The position numbers were made by a program, and so were the translations under genes. The notes below the pieces were generated by a model, which saw nothing but the letters and a program-made list of their open reading frames with translations, was not told where the DNA came from and did not search any database. 9,469 nucleotides of DNA from Nitrososphaerota archaeon (GTDB taxonomy: Archaea; Thermoproteota; Nitrososphaeria; Nitrososphaerales; Nitrosopumilaceae), in assembly GCA_022564385.1 (NCBI GenBank), contig JADFLN010000052.1, forward strand, positions 1 through 9,469. The letters run 5' to 3'. Shown here in pieces: positions 1-5,273 of the stretch. Within the stretch, counting starts at the first letter, position 1. Each line of letters starts with the position of its first letter.

Positions 1-162
1 TGCTCTTTTGAGAGATGCTGCAGTTTCTTCTTGAGATAGATAATTTGTAACCCCAGAACGATGTTCTGTGGCAAGTATGTTTCCTTCATTATCAGTAATT
101 ATACTGTGTCTGATGTTAGGATCTGAGTCCATTATTCTCTTTAAGAGATTCATAAAATCCAT
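1..162 (-). CDS. DUF6659-like protein, N-terminal part (cut by window edge)
   Basis: The frame runs off the left edge, so only the first 54 residues are present. It opens at ATG 162 just after an in-frame stop at 184-186. The visible protein begins MDFMNLLKRIMDSD and continues with IRHSIITDNEGNILATEHR and then GVTNYLSQEET. This order (short helix, a strand pair around a DNEGNIL turn, then a GVTNxLSxEET helix cap) matches my memory of the thaumarchaeal DUF6659 family, whose members are about 110 residues long and have no known function. The fold would be roadblock/profilin-like. A TTAAGTAATAT stretch about 19-29 bases upstream of the ATG could be the TATA box of a nearly leaderless mRNA. The family call is from motif memory only, and the missing C-terminal half would settle it. 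Confidence 0.6.
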   Translation of the reverse strand, partial: MDFMNLLKRIMDSDPNIRHSIITDNEGNILATEHRSGVTNYLSQEETAASLKRA

Positions 163-292
163 TAAATTTTCTATGATCAGATATTACTTAAGGGATCCTC
201 AATTTACGATCTGTGAGAATTTTCAGAATTATTTACTAACAAGTCAGTGGTTAATGCTTCAAACTTGAATATTTTTTTTCAATTTACAAATT

Positions 293-760
293 TTAACTGC
301 TTTGTGAATTTGCATTTTTTTCATAAAAAAATTCTTGTTTTTTTAAATCTTTTTCAGAAATAATTCTGCATTTTCTCAAAGGAACCAGTCTAGAGATTTC
401 CTCATATGTTCTCATGTCTATGATGTCTGTCGCATATGCAATTTGTAACAGGGGTGACCTTTCTTCAATCATTGGTTTTACTTGCTCATATCCGCTACTT
501 TGCCTCATACCTGTTTTGAATAACCCAATTTGCTTGTCACTCTTTGATATTTGGGGATCTTGGTAGCAACAAATTGCATACTCGTCATCCTTTTTTTCAA
601 TAATTGTTAATCTAGTGAATTTTTCACTCCAACTCTCAATCTCCTTAGCAATAGAAATGGCCTCTTCTTTATCTTCAAATACTGTTGAAACTACAAATCT
701 ATCTTTTTCATATGCCCACAAAATTCCAAAGTCTCCGTGCCAATTAATTTCAAAGGACAT
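293..760 (-). CDS. Conserved-looking protein of unknown function, 155 aa
   Basis: I do not recognise the family. The frame can be extended to a TTG at 772, but ATG 760 (MSFEINWHGDFGILWAYEKD) is preferred because an ATTAATTTGAT stretch lies about 27 bases upstream, as expected for a leaderless archaeal gene. The N-terminal half reads like an alpha/beta domain: FGILWAYEKDRFVVSTVF as a strand pair, then the helix EEAISIAKEIESW, then LTIIEKKDDEYAICCYQD. The C-terminal half, IAYATDIIDMRTYEEISRLV, is mainly helical. There is no signal peptide, membrane segment or paired cysteine motif; the two adjacent cysteines lie in the ICCY strand. It is probably a cytosolic monocistronic gene. Confidence 0.7.
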   Translation of the reverse strand: MSFEINWHGDFGILWAYEKDRFVVSTVFEDKEEAISIAKEIESWSEKFTRLTIIEKKDDEYAICCYQDPQISKSDKQIGLFKTGMRQSSGYEQVKPMIEERSPLLQIAYATDIIDMRTYEEISRLVPLRKCRIISEKDLKKQEFFYEKNANSQSS

Positions 761-874
761 GCATATTATCAAGAAATTATCAAATTAATGTTTTTGAATT
801 TTGAGATTCTATTATTTAAGATGTTAAATCTATTCCTAAAGAAAAAAAATAGAGACTATCAGTATGGTTGTGGG

Positions 875-1012
875 TTAATCTTTGACACTTTTTTTGTGCT
901 TTGACATCATATTCCTGTATTGCTGACTCGCATGATTTTCAGTTAATTGGTATGTCTTACATGACAAAATATGGCGAACAAAATTGCTGTGACCTGATAA
1001 AAATTCTAAAAA
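875..1012 (-). pseudogene. Possible gene fragment or micro-ORF without a normal start
   Basis: An open frame of 45 codons runs from a stop at 1013-1015 to a TAA at 875-877 and contains no upstream ATG. Its residues look protein-like rather than random: FLSGHSNFVRHILSCKTYQ, then LTENHASQQYRNMMSKHKK. About 25 bases past the stop, the minus strand has a run of eight T (complement of 842-849), which fits an archaeal terminator. A TTG at 967 would give a 31-aa protein, with a TTTTTATC stretch (996-1003) slightly too far upstream. It could be the tail of a decayed gene (the basic Tyr/His-rich end is vaguely like an integrase tail) or chance. Weak call. Confidence 0.2.
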
Positions 1013-1068
1013 TTAGTTTCATTTTTTCATCTCAATTAAACAAATGTTAAAAGAATAATGACAATTTC

Positions 1069-1078
1069 TTTTATATCT
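1069..1078 (+). promoter_or_regulatory. TATA box for candidate small RNA
   Basis: TTTTATATC is the most canonical archaeal TATA box in this gap. Its centre (about 1073) predicts a start near 1097-1100, exactly where the dyad of the candidate RNA begins. No protein-coding start lies at that distance on this strand. Confidence 0.45.
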
Positions 1079-1095
1079 TGAGCCTAACATAATCT

Positions 1096-1169
1096 TGACG
1101 GATTCGTTTAGTGGTTTAGGCATGCTATAAACGACCACTACTCCAAGACGTCATTTAACCTATTTTTTT
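1096..1169 (+). ncRNA. Candidate structured small RNA, about 70 nt
   Basis: Two inverted arms have identical geometry. TGACG (1096-1100), 8 bases and TAGTGGT (1109-1115) face ACCACTA (1134-1140), 8 bases and CGTCA (1149-1153). Within the symmetrical 8x8 internal loop, G1101-A1148 and A1102-G1147 could form tandem sheared G-A pairs, flanked by two U-A pairs. The apical part can continue as TTAG/CTAtAA with a small bulge. A TATA box sits 26 bases upstream of the 5' arm, and a run of seven T (1163-1169) follows the 3' arm, as in an archaeal terminator. The T run overlaps the last codons of the convergent C2H2 gene. The shape (two stems around an internal loop) recalls an H/ACA guide, but I see no ACA box and no clear kink-turn, so no class is assigned. 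Confidence 0.45.
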
Positions 1170-1303
1170 AGCAATGCTTCTTCGGGTGTTTTTTCTTTGT
1201 TTGATTCCCAATGCCAACTATGATGCTTCTTCCAATGTTTATCTAATTCATTGGTAGTTGGTTCATTTCCAAGTGGAGTTCCACATAATTTACATTGTTT
1301 CAT
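1160..1303 (-). CDS. C2H2-type zinc micro-protein, 47 aa
   Basis: The protein starts MKQCKLCGTPLGNE and continues through ELDKHWKKHHSWHWE to a charged tail. C4 and C7, with H23 and H27 (or H28), make a C-x2-C-x15-H-x3-H zinc site. This is one finger with a slightly long loop and an unusual aromatic/His-rich helix (HWKKHHSWHW). The start is well supported: GGAGG lies 8 bases before the ATG, one of the best ribosome binding sites in the window. That suggests an internal cistron or a transcript with a 5' leader, unlike the leaderless genes around it. A small upstream ORF (1290-1382) overlaps its first codons. Such single-finger proteins are common in thaumarchaea, and their partners (DNA, RNA or protein) are unknown. 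Confidence 0.7.
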   Translation of the reverse strand: MKQCKLCGTPLGNEPTTNELDKHWKKHHSWHWESNKEKTPEEALLKK

Positions 1304-1382
1304 TTTTTGCCTCCGTTGATTTTTTCTTTTTTGGATTAATTATTGGGTGACATTGTACAGGAAAATTTTCATCATCATGCAT
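1290..1382 (-). CDS. Possible 30-aa upstream ORF overlapping the C2H2 gene
   Basis: ATG 1382 opens a 30-codon frame (MHDDENFPVQCHPIINPKKK...) whose TAA overlaps the fourth codon of the C2H2 gene, so the GGAGG of that gene lies inside this ORF. A TTTTAATT stretch (1407-1414) is 26-30 bases upstream and could serve a leaderless start. However, a better TATA (AATTTATAAC, 1391-1400) would place the transcript start near 1369, inside the ORF and after its ATG. In that case the ORF is not translated and the region is simply the leader of the 47-aa gene. Low confidence. Confidence 0.3.
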   Translation of the reverse strand: MHDDENFPVQCHPIINPKKKKSTEAKNETM

Positions 1383-1488
1383 TAATTTGAGTTATAAATT
1401 ATGCAAAATTAAAAGTTTGTATTTTTGTAGAAATCAAGATTTTTCCAACAATGACATTGTAACTAATCTATATTTATTTTCAATATTT

Positions 1489-1815
1489 TTATTTTCTTTT
1501 TTTTGTAAATGAACTATATTTTTCTCTTTTCCTTTTTCTCTCTAAATCCATAATAGAGTATATTTTACCAGTTTCACAAAGTTTCATTTGCCCTGTAATT
1601 TCATCATGGATAGAATCAAGTGTTCCATTAGATAATAATTCTCCAACAATATCCCATGCACTACTTTCTGAAATTTCAAATTTGTATGGAATTGTTGAAA
1701 CTTTGGTAAAAAAACCATTTTGTGAATTTCTCAAAATAAATTGTTCAATTTTTTGCTCCCTCGTCAAAGAAGGCTCCCTCCTTTTGAATTTTTTAAATGA
1801 TTTTTTATATGACAA
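1489..1815 (-). CDS. Small winged-helix-like protein with a basic N-terminus
   Basis: The core begins LTREQKIEQFILRNSQNGFF (helix 1), followed by the helix-turn-helix-like stretch KFEISESSAWDIVGELLSNG and a wing-like pair GTLDSIHDEITGQMKLC. The tail LERKRKREKYSSFTKKRK is strongly basic, and so is the N-terminus YKKSFKKFKRRE, which suits a nucleic-acid-binding protein. Two starts compete. TTG 1815 gives 108 aa and has a GATAAAATA box 23-31 bases upstream (leaderless). TTG 1767 gives 92 aa and has GGAGG (1777-1781) 9 bases upstream, but that AGGAGG also encodes Lys-Arg-Arg. I kept the longer form because the basic N-terminus looks functional. It lies 35 bases after the 196-aa gene on the same strand. 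It resembles short thaumarchaeal winged helices, with unknown target. Confidence 0.7.
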   Translation of the reverse strand: MSYKKSFKKFKRREPSLTREQKIEQFILRNSQNGFFTKVSTIPYKFEISESSAWDIVGELLSNGTLDSIHDEITGQMKLCETGKIYSIMDLERKRKREKYSSFTKKRK

Positions 1816-1850
1816 TATTTTTTTTAATATTTTCTAGTATTTTATCTCAA

Positions 1851-2441
1851 TCATTTAGAATGTATTGTATCAGGATCCGCATTTCCAGGCAAATACTTGT
1901 CCCCAAGTTTAAATTTCATTTTTTCATCAAATTCTTCTTGTAGTCTTGTAAGATATATTTCGGCCTCGGTCTCATCATTTGGAATACCAGTGTCTATATC
2001 ATAATTGAAACCCGTAGCTAAATGATAAAACTCCTCAAAGAATTCTTTGCAATCAATTACGTCTGTTTTAGTGTCTAATGAAACTATTAGAAAATTGTTG
2101 TCTATTCTAAAGTTGAGACAAATTTCCTCTTCTAGCATGATATCTACAATTACTGCCATGAGATATGCCACATATTGTGCTTCCAATTCACTTTGCCCCT
2201 TATTCGCAATCCACAATTCATCCCCATCTGAAAAATTATCAAATGTTTTGATCACCATATCTCTAATATCTGAATCAGGATAGGCCATTTTTGAATTCCA
2301 CAATTTTGTTTCATAATTTCCTGGTTCAACAAATACTGCATCAAATCTCAAATTTTCATTCAGTTGCTCAAATTCCCATATCTGTTTGTTGGTCCACATA
2401 GGTGAAAAATCTGCAATTAATTTTTTTGATGTTTGATTCAA
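1851..2441 (-). CDS. Acidic protein of unknown function, 196 aa
   Basis: I do not recognise this protein. It opens with TTG 2441 (MNQTSKKLIADFSPMWTNKQ); the first ATG is at residue 15. No ribosome binding site is visible, and a weak TTAAAC lies about 27 bases upstream. The N-terminal part is Trp-rich. Residues near 85-115 (QYVAYLMAVIVDIMLEEE) form a long hydrophobic helix that is too charged at its end to be a clear membrane segment. It is followed by the strands LNFRIDNNFLIVSLDTKT and an acidic helical tail. Overall charge is strongly negative, which suggests a soluble cytosolic or protein-binding role. It sits 41 bases downstream of the 68-aa Cys/His protein and 35 upstream of the winged-helix gene, so the three may be co-transcribed. 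Confidence 0.7.
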   Translation of the reverse strand: MNQTSKKLIADFSPMWTNKQIWEFEQLNENLRFDAVFVEPGNYETKLWNSKMAYPDSDIRDMVIKTFDNFSDGDELWIANKGQSELEAQYVAYLMAVIVDIMLEEEICLNFRIDNNFLIVSLDTKTDVIDCKEFFEEFYHLATGFNYDIDTGIPNDETEAEIYLTRLQEEFDEKMKFKLGDKYLPGNADPDTIHSK

Positions 2442-2482
2442 TGTTTATTTTTTATTTCTCTATTGTTTAATCCTATCTTCAA

Positions 2483-2689
2483 CTAACTGTTTATTCCTGA
2501 TTTGAGAAAATCCAATGTACATTCAGTGAGTTCTTTACTAGAATGTTTTTTGATTTTATGTTTACAATTAGGACAAACGCCTGGTTGCTCATCGAGAAAT
2601 TCTTCACTAACTTGTTTCATACAACATTCCATTAATTCTGTTGTTGAATGTGATTCCATTGCAAGTTTACACGTAGGGCATTCTGTCAT
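2483..2689 (-). CDS. 68-aa protein with duplicated Cys/His zinc motif
   Basis: Two near-identical modules lie in tandem. The first is CPTCKLAMESHSTTELMEC (C4, C7, H14, C22); the second is CPNCKHKIKKHSSKELTEC (C39, C42, H49, C57). Both follow C-x2-C-x6-H-x7-C with a shared HSxxELxEC helix, so this is an internal duplication, and each module could bind one zinc (CCHC-like). The linker is acidic. ATG 2689 is supported by a TATTATAAGT box near 2719-2728, giving an almost leaderless mRNA. The role is unknown; candidates are protein-protein contact or RNA binding. It is probably the first gene of a minus-strand group with the 196-aa and winged-helix genes. Confidence 0.75.
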   Translation of the reverse strand: MTECPTCKLAMESHSTTELMECCMKQVSEEFLDEQPGVCPNCKHKIKKHSSKELTECTLDFLKSGINS

Positions 2690-3015
2690 TTCTAAATCAG
2701 TATTATGTAATTTAATTACTTATAATATGTATTTAATTTTTTAAAAATTAAAGAATTAATATTAGTGAAAATTCATAATTAAACTATAAAATATTTGTAA
2801 TAACGATATACTTTTTGAAATCATTGATAAAATAGAATACAACTTGGGTTTTCAACATATAATTCAGTGCTTTAACTACTAAAAACTACTTTTAATTGAT
2901 GAAAAGTACATTGTGTTTTAAGATATTTTTGAGTTATTAAAAAATAATGCTCAGTTATTTTTTAAACAAGAAAAATCTAATTATTTTTTTTAAATTTTTG
3001 TGCATGTTAAAATTT
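2690..3015 (+). other. Gene-free, extremely AT-rich stretch
   Basis: I see no coding frame with plausible composition on either strand here. It holds the promoter of the 68-aa gene at its left end and A/T-rich filler. A TTTTTAAATTTTTG stretch at about 2986-2999 may be the TATA element of the hairpin RNA that follows. Confidence 0.6.
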
Positions 3016-3096
3016 TTGCCACAGATGAATTGGTAATCAATGCCGATAGTGTAAACTGATCACCAAATCCCTTCAATCTATGGCAATATTTTTTCT
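3016..3096 (+). ncRNA. Long imperfect hairpin followed by a T run: candidate structured RNA
   Basis: The pairing is nested in three tiers. TTGCCA (3016-3021) pairs with TGGCAA (3081-3086). GATGAA (3024-3029) pairs with TTCaATC (3072-3078) with one bulged A. TTGGTAATCA (3030-3039) pairs with TGATCACCAA (3057-3066) with a single A-C mismatch. A 17-nt loop (3040-3056) closes it, and a 5-nt bulge (3067-3071) lies on the 3' side. A run of six T (3089-3094) follows the last pair. No ORF crosses it convincingly, and the TATA-like tract near 2991 would start transcription about at the first stem base. A CTGA in the distal arm and GATGAA in the proximal arm faintly recall C/D boxes, but they are sequestered in stems, so I do not call a C/D RNA. 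It could also act as a terminator, although no plus-strand gene ends here. Confidence 0.45.
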
Positions 3097-3182
3097 TTAA
3101 ATTAATTCATAAAATTAAATGTGTATGAAAAATTAATTCCAGGAATCAAAAAATTTAACCTAAATTTAAAATTAAATCCAGG

Positions 3183-3260
3183 TCATCCAAATAATAGGCT
3201 AAACCCTACAGCCAAAGCTATAATTGAAAACCCCATTGTTACATAAAATTTTCTATTCAT
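3183..3260 (-). CDS. Single-pass membrane micro-protein, 25 aa
   Basis: ATG 3260 opens MNRKFYVTMG followed by a continuous hydrophobic run FSIIALAVGFSLLFG up to TGA. This is a short positive N-terminus and one transmembrane helix of about 18 residues, with the N-terminus probably inside. An ATTAATTTTA stretch about 26 bases upstream suits a leaderless start. It is the same length and design as the 25-aa peptide at 7476-7553, also on the minus strand. No family is recognised and the role is unknown (partner subunit, toxin-like peptide or small membrane modulator). The very clean hydrophobic pattern in AT-rich DNA argues for a real gene, but AT-rich DNA does favour Phe/Ile/Leu codons, so confidence is moderate. 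Confidence 0.4.
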   Translation of the reverse strand: MNRKFYVTMGFSIIALAVGFSLLFG

Positions 3261-3299
3261 CAAAATTTCTAAATTAATCTAAAATTAATAGTTTGAAAT

Positions 3300-3387
3300 T
3301 TGGAAGCAAGCAAGTAAGATATCTCTTTAGTATCTACTCTTTGGGAGTCACGTTCAGATATCTAACCAGCAAACAATCTTGCTCCAA
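3300..3387. repeat. Nested inverted repeats (dyad region)
   Basis: TTGGAAGCAAG (3300-3310) faces CTTGCTCCAA (3378-3387), complementary apart from one bulged A. Inside it, two copies of the palindrome AGATATCT (3317-3324 and 3356-3363) can pair with each other or act as separate protein sites. A small ACTC/GAGT hairpin (3336-3348) lies at the centre, and a T run follows at 3388-3392. A micro-ORF on the minus strand overlaps the right part, so coding and structural readings compete. Confidence 0.35.
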
Positions 3388-3432
3388 TTTTTGTGATAAT
3401 TTACATCCACATTTTTTTTTAAAATAAAACAT
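3334..3432 (-). CDS. Possible 32-aa cysteine-containing micro-protein
   Basis: ATG 3432 opens MFYFKKKCGCKLSQKLEQDC followed by LLVRYLNVTPKE and a TAG. It has C8-x-C10 and C20, a basic start, a helix-like middle and a plausible folded end. No strong ribosome binding site or TATA box is seen at the expected place, and the frame overlaps the dyad at 3300-3387. It reads more like a protein than most random frames of this AT-rich DNA, but a homology search is the only real test. Confidence 0.3.
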   Translation of the reverse strand: MFYFKKKCGCKLSQKLEQDCLLVRYLNVTPKE

Positions 3433-3594
3433 GTCTTGATCTTTAATCAAAATGGGTTGAAAAAATTGATCCTAGTTTAATTTTCAGGCTAACCGAGTCT
3501 ACATATTATTGAAATATCTTTTAGGCGTAGATTCTAGTTTTTAAAATAAACACACAGTTCCTTTTAATCTAATTTGTATAATCTATTTTGAATC

Positions 3595-3918
3595 ATGAGT
3601 TTGGCTGCATCACTAGATTTGCTTAACCTACCATTGTCCTCTAGAATTCATTTACAGCCAAATACCAATGATTCTACTAAAAATTTTTCAATTCCTAATA
3701 CTATTAGAAATACTATGATTATGATCTGTAAAGGTATACAAAAAGACCATAGATTTGAAAAATGTACATTTCTTTATGTTGGTAATTGGGGAGATGCGGA
3801 ATTAGTTGAACATCAAAAATATCATAAATCTCTGAAAGATCAAAATTATTTTTGGTTAGGTTTTGATATATCACAATCCTTGGGAAGTTTTAGTGGCCGT
3901 GATGGAAAAAGAACCTAA
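3595..3918 (+). CDS. Unknown protein, 107 aa
   Basis: ATG 3595 is supported by a TTTTAATC box (about 3563-3570) placed for a start at the ATG, so the mRNA should be leaderless. The protein starts MSLAASLDLLNLPLSSRIHL and continues with the helix IPNTIRNTMIMICKGIQKD, then a strand-rich part FEKCTFLYVGNWGDAELVEH and a Lys/aromatic segment YHKSLKDQNYFWLGFDIS. There is no membrane segment or metal motif. Function and family are unrecognised. It is followed 88 bases later by another unknown plus-strand gene that seems to have its own promoter. Confidence 0.6.
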   Translation: MSLAASLDLLNLPLSSRIHLQPNTNDSTKNFSIPNTIRNTMIMICKGIQKDHRFEKCTFLYVGNWGDAELVEHQKYHKSLKDQNYFWLGFDISQSLGSFSGRDGKRT

Positions 3919-4006
3919 CTGTGATCATTTAAAATTGAATTTTTTCATTATTTAGATTTGATTAATAAGTTAAAATCTCAATAATTTTATTCTCAAGATA
4001 TTATGG

Positions 4007-4546
4007 ATGAATATGGGTGAGATTAATGTTCTAGTTTGGTCAAAAGACATTTTTCTTAGATGGTCTGATTTTGATGCCGAATCTAATACCGCAGCTTTTG
4101 AAGACTCACACAGTGTTGTTAAATTTAGACATACTTGGACTGTGAACTCTGATGAAATTGAAAGTCAAATTATATTTTTTATAGAAAATATTCAACTTTC
4201 TGTTGAGTTTTATCCTGAATTATCATGGGTTAGAACTTTACAAATGACTGATGATTTATTAAAACATGAACAAGGGTATTTTGATCTAGCTGAATTAGTA
4301 AAACGCGAAAATCTTGAAAAATTGCAAAATAAATTTTATAAAAAAGAATTTCCTACAAGAGGAAAAAATGAAGACCAAAGGAAACAAAATGCAAAAGAAG
4401 ACTCTAACCAAATGATTTCTATTGAGGTTGAAAAACTCGAAGAAATTTTATCTCAAAGGTGCCAAGAATATAATGAACAAACAAATTTTGGTCAAAATTT
4501 AGAAAAACAATCAGAGTATAACTCCATATTTGATAAATTGAGATAA
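4007..4546 (+). CDS. Unknown protein with helical, charged C-terminus, 179 aa
   Basis: The frame opens at ATG 4007 (MNMGEINVLVWSKDIFLRWS); a second ATG two codons on is equally possible. An out-of-frame ATG at 4003 would end after five codons. The first 75 residues alternate strands and turns (VLVWSKDIFLRW, FRHTWTVNSDEIESQIIFFI, LSVEFYPELSW), like a beta-rich domain. The second half (from DDLLKHEQGYFDLAELVKRE) is Lys/Glu/Gln-rich and predicted helical or coiled-coil, ending EKLEEILSQRCQEYNEQTN and a short tail. No known domain is recognised. It is convergent with the 88-aa gene, and the two stops are about 14 bases apart. Confidence 0.7.
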   Translation: MNMGEINVLVWSKDIFLRWSDFDAESNTAAFEDSHSVVKFRHTWTVNSDEIESQIIFFIENIQLSVEFYPELSWVRTLQMTDDLLKHEQGYFDLAELVKRENLEKLQNKFYKKEFPTRGKNEDQRKQNAKEDSNQMISIEVEKLEEILSQRCQEYNEQTNFGQNLEKQSEYNSIFDKLR

Positions 4547-4572
4547 TAATTTATTATACACTAAAAATTATT
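4545..4572. terminator. Possible shared terminator between convergent genes
   Basis: AATAATTT (4545-4552) and AAATTATT (4565-4572) are perfect inverted arms that overlap the ends of both convergent genes. The stem is all A-T and weak, but its position at two facing stops suggests a termination role. Confidence 0.25.
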
Positions 4573-4827
4573 GTTGATGATTTTATTTTCAGGAATTGAA
4601 TTAATGTAATTTACTAGACTTCTATAATATTTTAAATGAAAGTCTAAATCTCTAATTTCTGTCTGTTTCAGTTCTTCAAGTTCTGGACCAAAATCTCTGT
4701 TGTCTGTTTGAATATGATTTAATGTATTTTCATTTATTTCAATCATGTGAAAAAGACTATGAAGCACTTCACCTTTTGTGAGTGTTTTGTCGCATGATTT
4801 TTTCAATAATGTTTCAACCCAGTCCAT
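4561..4827 (-). CDS. Small all-helical protein of unknown function, 88 aa
   Basis: A GTG at 4857 would give 98 aa, but ATG 4827 (MDWVETLLKKSCDKTLTKGE) is preferred: the TATA sequence GATATAAT (4848-4855) overlaps the GTG and predicts a transcript start within a few bases of the ATG. The protein is almost entirely helical by pattern: VETLLKKSC, GEVLHSLFHMIEINENTLNH, ELEELKQTEIRDLDFHLKYY, SLVNYINSIPEN. It looks like a three- or four-helix bundle and has no cysteine pair or membrane segment. No family is recognised. It is convergent with the 179-aa gene. Confidence 0.65.
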   Translation of the reverse strand: MDWVETLLKKSCDKTLTKGEVLHSLFHMIEINENTLNHIQTDNRDFGPELEELKQTEIRDLDFHLKYYRSLVNYINSIPENKIINNNF

Positions 4828-4901
4828 ATTAATTGAGACTAAAATTATTATATCCACTTCTGAATTTGATAAATTCTAACCTTTACTCTATTTTTTTTAG
4901 T

Positions 4902-5048
4902 TTAGGCTTGATGATTGCATTTTCTTCTTTGAACTTTTTTTCTGCTTAAAATTTCCTTGTTTCTTTCAATATCTGAATGAACCTCGACATGCTGGAATAA
5001 CTCCTCTTTTGACTCAAATAATTGCTCACAATAATAGCATTGATGCAT
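4902..5048 (-). CDS. C2H2 zinc-finger micro-protein, 48 aa
   Basis: ATG 5048 opens MHQCYYCEQLFESKEELFQH followed by VEVHSDIERN and a basic tail rich in Lys/Arg. C4, C7, H20 and H24 give C-x2-C-x12-H-x3-H, the exact classical C2H2 spacing, with the conserved hydrophobic positions (F11 and L17) in place. The tail SRKKVQRRKC could contact nucleic acid. A TAATTAATCTAA stretch is centred about 27 bases upstream, so a leaderless mRNA is likely. A longer ATG frame just upstream is in another phase and lacks the finger. The gene lies alone between the helical unknown and the GIY-YIG-like gene. Target unknown. Confidence 0.75.
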   Translation of the reverse strand: MHQCYYCEQLFESKEELFQHVEVHSDIERNKEILSRKKVQRRKCNHQA

Positions 5049-5273
5049 TGAATAATTATGCCCATATTAGATTAATTACTTTTCTCTATTTCATGAATAA
5101 AATGTCCAATCATATTAAAAATTTATGAATTCAAAAAAGTATTTTGATAAAATAATCTATGATTACTGCATCCCTAATTATTTTGCTATAATTTTTAAAA
5201 GATATAATTTTTTAAAAAAACTTTGCTTTGAATTTTTTATATGATGAAATTTGTGTACTCTACATGAATTAAT
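5049..5273. other. AT-rich spacer, no gene seen
   Basis: Apart from the promoter of the C2H2 micro-gene at its left end I find no convincing frame, repeat or stable pairing here. Confidence 0.5.

Noticed and set aside
68..268. 66-aa plus-strand frame
   Set aside because: It is antisense to the DUF6659-like gene and its promoter; composition and lack of any domain show it is a shadow.
1032..1050. Fourth palindromic box near 1036-1050 (TTAAACAAATGTTAA)
   Set aside because: It has two extra bases and is not followed by the 7-base spacer and CTAAA, so it does not match the three-copy promoter pattern.
1096..1169. tRNA gene
   Set aside because: TAGTGGTTTAGGC looks like a D-arm, but there is no T-loop GTTCRA, no seven-base acceptor stem and no anticodon arm.
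2047..2744. Plus-strand frames opposite the 196-aa and 68-aa genes
   Set aside because: They mirror the coding strand of proteins with clear sequence character (for example the duplicated Cys/His motif), so they are shadows.
3495..3534. Hairpin GAGTCTAC / GTAGATTC followed by T run
   Set aside because: An 8-base stem with one G-U pair and a long AT loop is expected by chance in about 900 bases of this composition, and there is no gene or promoter to link it to.
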